Below, piece by piece: positions 25,201 to 29,677 of a stretch of 29,677 nt of DNA. The notes beneath the pieces are model-generated. The model made no database searches and was not told the DNA's origin. It was given only the letters and a program-made list of their open reading frames with translations. Both the position numbers and the translations under genes were made by a program. Every line of letters begins with the position of its first letter. Position 1 is the first letter of the stretch. Source of the stretch: JALZHR01 sp036389695 (GTDB lineage: Bacteria; Acidobacteriota; Blastocatellia; Pyrinomonadales; Pyrinomonadaceae); NCBI GenBank assembly GCA_036389695.1, contig DASVWG010000280.1, positions 1 to 29,677 of the forward strand, given 5' to 3'.

Positions 25201-25737
25201 TTAATCCTGAGTTTCGCGCAGCAATCGTTTGAGCATCGAAATTTGTCCTTTATGATTCGCTTCGTGGTCAATCAGATGATGCAGAACCCAGCGCAAACTG
25301 ACTTCGACCTGCTCGCCGCTCGCGCGCTCGTAACCGAATAATTTTTCGAGGTCTTCGTCAGCAAATTTCGCCAGAATCGCGCGCGACATCTCGCTGATTT
25401 TATCGATTTTCTCGATACAGTCTCGCGCGCTGTAGCCCTTTCCGGCAAAATCCGTCTCGGTCGTGTCGCACCAGTGAACGAATCTTTTTTCTTCATCGTT
25501 CAACTCTTTTCCGGCAATAATCGCGTGAATCCAGCCGGCTTCCGATTCGCCGAGATGCAAAATCAAAGCGCCGATTTGATGCGCTTCGGGCGTCAGCCTT
25601 TGCGACAATTCTCCGCTTGATAAATCCGCCGCAATCTCGCGCAGCTCGGCGCGAGTTTTTTCCCACGCGCTCAAATAAAAACCGATTTCCCGCGAAAAAC
25701 CGTCAAAAGGCTCTAAAGTTCTTTTCACAATTTCCAT
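25201..25737 (-). CDS. DinB-like four-helix metalloprotein
   Basis: 178 residues. Helical protein with the DinB/YfiT-type metal-ligand pattern: a histidine in LILHLGESEAGW and two in HHLIDHEANHKGQI near the C-terminus. Such proteins often act as metal-dependent thiol transferases or are of unknown role. ATG 25737 (MEIVKRTLEPF) is preferred over the upstream ATG at 25770, whose first residues are encoded by repeat-like intergenic sequence. It is the last gene of the minus-strand beta-oxidation block, separated from it by inverted repeat 8. Confidence 0.86.
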   Translation of the reverse strand: MEIVKRTLEPFDGFSREIGFYLSAWEKTRAELREIAADLSSGELSQRLTPEAHQIGALILHLGESEAGWIHAIIAGKELNDEEKRFVHWCDTTETDFAGKGYSARDCIEKIDKISEMSRAILAKFADEDLEKLFGYERASGEQVEVSLRWVLHHLIDHEANHKGQISMLKRLLRETQD

Positions 25738-25765
25738 AATTTTATTTTGCCACAGAAAAGATTTA

Positions 25766-25837
25766 GCCACGCGCTGACGCGAATGTCACGAATTATTTTT
25801 ATTTCTTTAATTCGTGACATTCGTGCCAGCGCGCGGC
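25766..25837. repeat. Inverted repeat 8 (CACGAATGTCACGAATTA family)
   Basis: About 72 bp. The left arm is GCCACGCGCTGACGCGAATG then TCACGAATTA; the right arm is TAATTCGTGACATTCGTG then CCAGCGCGCGGC. The spacer is a short T/A run. It lies 20 bases past the acyl-CoA dehydrogenase stop codon, before the DinB gene. Confidence 0.88.
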
Positions 25838-25857
25838 TTATTTCGCTTTTCCTAAAA

Positions 25858-27633
25858 TTAGAAAACGTATTTGTTCGCCTGAATCAACGTGTCGGCAATG
25901 CGTTGCCGCGCGGCAATCGTATTGACAGGCGAATTGTTTTTCGTAAAACGTTTCAGCGCGACCAGCATCGTTCGCAGCTCGTCGCCTTCTGCGAGCGCGG
26001 CTAAAGTATTTTTCGCTTTCGCTTCGACGCGCTGAATCGCGTCGTTGCAGAAAACCTGCGCCATATCGATTTGGCGGTCGGCATTTCCCTTTTCCGCTAA
26101 TTTTTTCGCTCGCAGAATCGCCGTTTCCATCTGGTATGCGTCGATGATGATGTCCGCCGCGTTTAATAAAATTTCCTGCTGATTTTGCAGCTCCATCATG
26201 TATTTCTGCGCCGCCGTGCCGAGAATCATCAGCGCGACTTTCTTGGCGTTTCCGGCAAGCTTCGTTTCCATCGCGAGCAGGCTTTCGTCTTCGTCAAACG
26301 ACATTTGCGGGTTGAAAATCTCGTCCTGCAAAGCTTTTGCCGCCTGCAATAAACCGAGCTGACCTTTCATCGCGCGTTTCATCAACTGTCCGGGAATCAG
26401 CATTCGATTGATTTCGTTGGTGCCCTCGAAAATACGGTTGATGCGCGAATCGCGATACGCCTTTTCCGCCGGATAATCCGCCGAATAACCATAGCCGCCG
26501 TAGATTTGCACCATTTCATCGACGACGAAATCGAGCGCTTCGGAGCAGGCGACCTTGTTAATCGAAGATTCGACCGCGTATTCTTCAATCGAGCGCAGTT
26601 TCTTTTCCTTGTCGCCGCCGTCTTCGCCGATGAGCGCGTCAATCATTCCGACCGTGCGGTAAGTGATTGATTCGGCAACCCATGTGCGAATCGCCATTTC
26701 CGCCAATTTGTGTTTGATGGCGCCGAAGCTGGAAATCGGTTTGTTGAATTGATAACGCTCGTTCGCATAACGAATCGCTTCAAACAAAGCCAGCTTTGCG
26801 CCGCCGGTGACGCTTGCGCCGAGCTTGAAGCGACCGACGTTTAAAATATTAAAAGCGATTTTCGCGCCGTCGCCGACCTTTCCGATAAGATTTCCGGCGG
26901 GAATGCGCGCGTCCGACAAAATCAAAGGCGTCGTCGAAGAAGATTTGATTCCCATTTTGTGTTCTTCCGCGCCCGGACGACAGTTTTCGCTTCTTTCCAC
27001 GACGAAAGCCGAAAACTTTTCCTTCTCGCCGTCAACCTTGGCAAAAACGATGTAGACATCGGCAAAACCGCCGTTGGAAATCCACATTTTTTCGCCGTTT
27101 AAGGTGTATTCAGTGCCGTCTTCGGAAAGCCTCGCATTGCATTTTGCGCCCAGAGCGTCCGAGCCGCTTCCCGCTTCCGATAAACAATAAGCCGTGACGA
27201 CTTCGCCGGCAACGATGCGCGGAATCCATTTTTCCTTCAGTTCATCGGAGCCGAAATAAAGAATCGGCAAAAGCCCGATTGAAGTCTGCGCGCCGAAAGT
27301 CGTGCCGAAGCCGCCGGCGCGTCCCATCATTTCCGCGATAACCACGCCGGAAGTCTGGTCGAGCGCCAGCCCGCCGTATTCTTCCGGAATATTTGCGCCC
27401 AGAAGTCCGAGCTCGCCGCCTTTCGCGACCAAATCGCGCGCGATTTCCCAGTTGTGCTTTTCCATTTCCGGGATGTTCGGGCGAACTTCCGTATCAACAA
27501 ACTCGCGCGTCGTTTCGCCAATCATTCTTTGCTCTTCCGTCAAATCTTCGGGCGTAAAAATCTCGTTCGCGCTTCTTTCCTCAATCAAAAATGAGCCGCC
27601 GGTCACTTCTTTTTTCTGTGCTGTTGCATCCAT
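25858..27633 (-). CDS. Acyl-CoA dehydrogenase (VLCAD/ACAD9-like, with C-terminal extension)
   Basis: 591 residues; FAD-dependent first step of fatty-acid beta-oxidation. ACAD signatures: LGLLGANIPEEYGG, AYCLSEAGSGSDA, KMWISNGGFADVY, and IYGGYGYSADYPAEKAYRDSRI leading to the catalytic glutamate in IFEGTNEINR (Glu403). The roughly 170 extra C-terminal residues form the helical domain of the very-long-chain branch, so long-chain substrates are likely. AGGAG lies 8 bases before ATG 27633. It follows the selenoprotein-type CMD gene by 14 bases, with the thiolase further upstream on the same strand, indicating one beta-oxidation operon. Confidence 0.95.
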   Translation of the reverse strand: MDATAQKKEVTGGSFLIEERSANEIFTPEDLTEEQRMIGETTREFVDTEVRPNIPEMEKHNWEIARDLVAKGGELGLLGANIPEEYGGLALDQTSGVVIAEMMGRAGGFGTTFGAQTSIGLLPILYFGSDELKEKWIPRIVAGEVVTAYCLSEAGSGSDALGAKCNARLSEDGTEYTLNGEKMWISNGGFADVYIVFAKVDGEKEKFSAFVVERSENCRPGAEEHKMGIKSSSTTPLILSDARIPAGNLIGKVGDGAKIAFNILNVGRFKLGASVTGGAKLALFEAIRYANERYQFNKPISSFGAIKHKLAEMAIRTWVAESITYRTVGMIDALIGEDGGDKEKKLRSIEEYAVESSINKVACSEALDFVVDEMVQIYGGYGYSADYPAEKAYRDSRINRIFEGTNEINRMLIPGQLMKRAMKGQLGLLQAAKALQDEIFNPQMSFDEDESLLAMETKLAGNAKKVALMILGTAAQKYMMELQNQQEILLNAADIIIDAYQMETAILRAKKLAEKGNADRQIDMAQVFCNDAIQRVEAKAKNTLAALAEGDELRTMLVALKRFTKNNSPVNTIAARQRIADTLIQANKYVF

Positions 27634-27647
27634 AAATTTTCTCCTGA

Positions 27648-28190
27648 TTACCTGTATAAATTATCGCTCTTTATATCCAGCGCGTGATTAAATCTCGCCC
27701 GGTAGTTTTCGTAAGCGATGCTCGCCGAAAGCTCCACGATTTGCTCATCGCTGAAATGTTTTTTCAATCTTTCAAAAAGCTCGTCCGGGACGCGAACGGG
27801 CGTTTTCGACATTTCTTCGGCGTATTCTATCGCCGCGCGCTCGCGCTCGCCTAAAATTTTGCTGTACTGCCAGTTCGGAACCTCGCGCAATTCCTCGTCC
27901 GTCACCACGTCTTTTTGCCTGCCGACCGCAGAGCCGATGTCCATTCAGAACGGACATTCGACGATTTGCGCCGCGCGAAGCTGCGCCAGAACGTGAATCC
28001 GCGCTTCGACCTTGCCGGATTTTTCAATCACCAGTCCCAGAAGATTGCCGAACCACGCAATCGAAGGGCGATGCGCCTGAACTTTCAAAGGCTCGACCAC
28101 CTTGCCGACCATTTTTCTGGAAGCCAGATAAAGCAGCTTCATCGAAAGCGGCGCTTTCTCCAAACCTTGAATTCGTCGTTTTTCGCTCAT
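27648..28190 (-). CDS. Carboxymuconolactone decarboxylase/AhpD-like protein, probable selenoprotein (CPFU)
   Basis: The gene reads as one 180-residue CMD/AhpD-like protein if the in-frame TGA (27947-27945, codon 82) is decoded as selenocysteine. The N-terminal part runs from MSEKRRIQG to AQIVECPF; the part after the TGA continues MDIGSAVGRQKDVVTDEELR and ends with VELSASIAYENYRARFNHAL, a typical family C-terminus. In family members the redox site is CPFC-x-DIG; here it is CPF-TGA-MDIG, so the stop replaces exactly the second active cysteine. A hairpin after the TGA resembles a bacterial SECIS. I start at ATG 28190; an in-frame GTG at 28214 lies within repeat sequence. Located between thiolase and acyl-CoA dehydrogenase, it may act as a peroxidase or thiol-disulfide partner. 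An alternative is a pseudogene with a Cys-to-stop change. Confidence 0.85.
27918..27947 (-). promoter_or_regulatory. Candidate bacterial SECIS element after the TGA codon
   Basis: Counting the T of TGA as 1, bases 16-20 (UCUGC) pair with 26-30 (GCAGG), including one U-G wobble, around the loop GGUCG at 21-25. The E. coli fdhF SECIS, as I recall it, has a small stem with a GGUC apical loop at about bases 22-25 after its UGA. Both the loop sequence and the distance match within one base. It overlaps the codons for the TGA and the following nine residues. Confidence 0.7.
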
Positions 28191-28196
28191 AGATTT

Positions 28197-28372
28197 TTTC
28201 ACTACAGAAAACACGGAGAAAAATTTAACCGGACGGACAGAATGAACAGGATAAAATAAATCTGCGCTAATTTGTTTTAATCTGTTGTTTTATCCATTTT
28301 TCTTATCCGCGTTTATCTGCATAAATCCTGCGGTTAATTTCTCTTAAATTCTCTGTGTCCTTTGTGGCTGAA
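28197..28372. repeat. Inverted repeat 9 (degenerate ACAGGAT / CTGCG family)
   Basis: About 176 bp of diverged repeat: left words CTACAGAAAACACGGAG, CGGACGGACAGAATGAAC and AGGAT; right words TTATCCGCGTTTATCTGC, TCCTGCGGTTAATT and CTCTGTGTCC. It is the most decayed relative of inverted repeats 3 and 7. It fills the gap between the thiolase stop codon (adjacent base) and the selenoprotein gene start. Confidence 0.7.
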
Positions 28373-29551
28373 TCAAATTCTTTCCAGAATTCCCGCCGCG
28401 CCCATTCCGCCACCGACGCACATCGTGACCATTCCGTAACGCGCGTTGCGGCGCTCCATTTCGCGCAAAATCGTCGCCGTCAGCTTCGCGCCGGTGCAGC
28501 CCAGAGGATGCCCGAGCGCGACCGCGCCGCCGTTGACGTTGATTTTTTCCGGATTCATTTCCAGCGCTTTGATGACCGCCAGAGATTGCGCGGCGAAAGC
28601 TTCGTTAAGCTCGATGATTTCGATGTCGTCCAGCGTCAAGCCAGCCATTTTCAAAACTTTCGGAATCGCGTAAACCGGACCGATGCCCATTTCTTCGGGC
28701 AGACAACCGGCAGTCGCGTAAGCGACAAATCTGGCGAGCGGTTTTGCGCCGAGTTCGGCGGCTTTTTCCGCCGACATAATCACGACCGCCGCCGCGCCGT
28801 CCGACATTTGCGAAGCGTTGCCCGCCGTGACCGTGCCTTTCGCGTGGAAAGCGGGTTTCAGTTTCGCCAAGCCTTCCATCGAAGCGTCGAAACGCACGCC
28901 TTCGTCCGTATCAAATGTGATTTCGCGGCGCAGAACGCGACCTTTTTCGTCGGTTTCGTCGAGACGGACGTTTAAAGGCACGATTTCATCCTTAAACTTT
29001 CCGGCTTTGATTGCCGCCGCCGCTTTCTGGTGCGATTTCAGCGAAAATTCGTCCGCCTCTTCGCGCGAGATTTCGTATTTCTGCGCCAGCGCTTCGGCGG
29101 TCAAGCCCATATTCAGATAATAATCCGGGTAGGAATCGACCAGAACCGGATTCGGGCGGACGCTGTGACCGCCCATCGGAATCATCGACATCGTTTCCAA
29201 GCCGCCCGCGACGATGATTTCCGCGCCGCCCGTCTTGATTCTATCCGCCGCAATCGCAATCGTCTGCAAGCCCGACGAGCAATAACGATTGACCGTCATC
29301 GCGCTGACTTCGACCGGCAGACCGGCGCGAATCGCAGCAATGCGCGCGACGTTTTGCCCCTGCTCGGCTTCGGGAAACGCGCAGCCCATAATCACGTCTT
29401 CAATCTGCGACGCGTCGAGATTCGGCACTTGACTGACCGCTTCTTTAATGGCGACCGCGCCCATCTCGTCCGGACGCGTATTTTTCAAAATCCCTTTCGG
29501 TGCTTTTCCGACAGCCGTGCGCACGGCTGAAACGATAACTGCTTCTTTCAT
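28373..29551 (-). CDS. fadA: Acetyl-CoA acyltransferase (thiolase)
   Basis: 392-residue thiolase carrying out the last step of beta-oxidation, cleavage of 3-ketoacyl-CoA. All three catalytic residues are present: Cys91 in NRYCSSGLQ, His348 in GHPLGCTGA and Cys378 in CVGGGMGAAG. VSAVRTAVGKAPKG at the N-terminus is typical. Position upstream of a CMD protein and an acyl-CoA dehydrogenase supports a degradative role rather than acetoacetyl-CoA synthesis, though this cannot be proved. AAGGA lies before ATG 29551. The ATG overlaps the stop codon of the preceding gene (ATGA), indicating translational coupling. Confidence 0.94.
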   Translation of the reverse strand: MKEAVIVSAVRTAVGKAPKGILKNTRPDEMGAVAIKEAVSQVPNLDASQIEDVIMGCAFPEAEQGQNVARIAAIRAGLPVEVSAMTVNRYCSSGLQTIAIAADRIKTGGAEIIVAGGLETMSMIPMGGHSVRPNPVLVDSYPDYYLNMGLTAEALAQKYEISREEADEFSLKSHQKAAAAIKAGKFKDEIVPLNVRLDETDEKGRVLRREITFDTDEGVRFDASMEGLAKLKPAFHAKGTVTAGNASQMSDGAAAVVIMSAEKAAELGAKPLARFVAYATAGCLPEEMGIGPVYAIPKVLKMAGLTLDDIEIIELNEAFAAQSLAVIKALEMNPEKINVNGGAVALGHPLGCTGAKLTATILREMERRNARYGMVTMCVGGGMGAAGILERI

Positions 29552-29677
29552 AATTTTTCCTTTTTAATAGGAGGTTTTCCTTCTCCTAAAAACTTTAAAA
29601 TTTCTCTCCTAAATATTTTTTTTGCTTCATACAGTTGTCCGGAAGCTACCTCTGATGTGGCTAAAGATGTATTCCAA
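29548..29677 (-). CDS. C-terminal fragment of an unidentified protein upstream of fadA
   Basis: The minus-strand frame from the window edge is open for 42 codons and ends in TGA overlapping the thiolase ATG (ATGA). The peptide begins WNTSLATSEVASGQLYEAKK and ends in a lysine-rich tail (GEGKPPIKKEKL). It is helical and charged, with AT-rich codons (AAA, TTA, GAA) unlike the neighbouring GC-richer genes. I do not recognise the family. The four-base overlap and the thiolase ribosome binding site inside its last codons suggest a shared operon. Confidence 0.6.
   Translation of the reverse strand, partial: WNTSLATSEVASGQLYEAKKIFRREILKFLGEGKPPIKKEKL

Noticed and set aside
27648..28214. Two separate small genes, 27648-27944 and 27945-28214
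   Set aside because: The second would begin at the ATG right after the TGA, in the middle of a CMD active-site loop, and neither half alone is a complete domain. One TGA-containing gene fits much better.

Overview
This window looks like a chromosomal segment from a free-living Gram-negative-type bacterium with about half G+C. It carries lipoprotein signals, a Tat signal, PilT, an S1 protein with six repeats, and housekeeping genes mixed with short accessory cassettes. My best guess is Acidobacteriota (Blastocatellia-like). That guess rests on overall gene style and on the many intergenic palindromes built from repeated words, so it is an impression rather than a proof. There are no rRNA genes, tRNA genes, CRISPR arrays or transposase genes that I can see.

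Layout. Positions 2-3654 hold a 5'-truncated hflX GTPase gene and a 7TM-HD (PgpH-type) c-di-AMP phosphodiesterase gene. Positions 3982-5642 hold a three-gene exported cassette of unknown function, whose proteins share a small N-terminal domain and/or a short tail motif. Then come a PhoD-like phosphatase without a signal peptide (6220-7833) and, on the minus strand, a HIT hydrolase, HU and a giant acidic-tailed ribosomal protein S1 (7900-11294). S1 has a long leader with a terminator-like hairpin. A PhzF-like isomerase faces a DUF4034-like lipoprotein and pilT. A divergent LexA-like repressor with an altered autocleavage segment, an ACT-domain malic enzyme and a hemolysin III family membrane protein follow on the plus strand. 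An SDR and a zinc alcohol dehydrogenase (minus) sit between two near-identical direct copies of a palindromic element. Next are a MoxR-like AAA+ ATPase, a cupin, a phosphoenolpyruvate carboxylase gene with an in-frame TAA, and a minus-strand beta-oxidation block: thiolase, a carboxymuconolactone decarboxylase/AhpD-like protein, a VLCAD-like acyl-CoA dehydrogenase and DinB.

The two most interesting signals are these. (1) The CMD/AhpD-like gene between thiolase and acyl-CoA dehydrogenase is split by an in-frame TGA exactly at the second redox position of its CPFx motif. A compact GGUC-loop hairpin follows at bacterial SECIS distance, so the gene very probably encodes a selenoprotein (CPFU). (2) Nine inverted-repeat elements of 70-190 bp, in several sequence families, each made of reiterated 6-10-base words, all lie within about 20 nt of a stop codon, on its 3' side. 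Other points of note are the three-gene cassette, the LexA-like protein that keeps its Ser/Lys dyad but lacks Ala-Gly at the cleavage site, and the S1 leader and tails.
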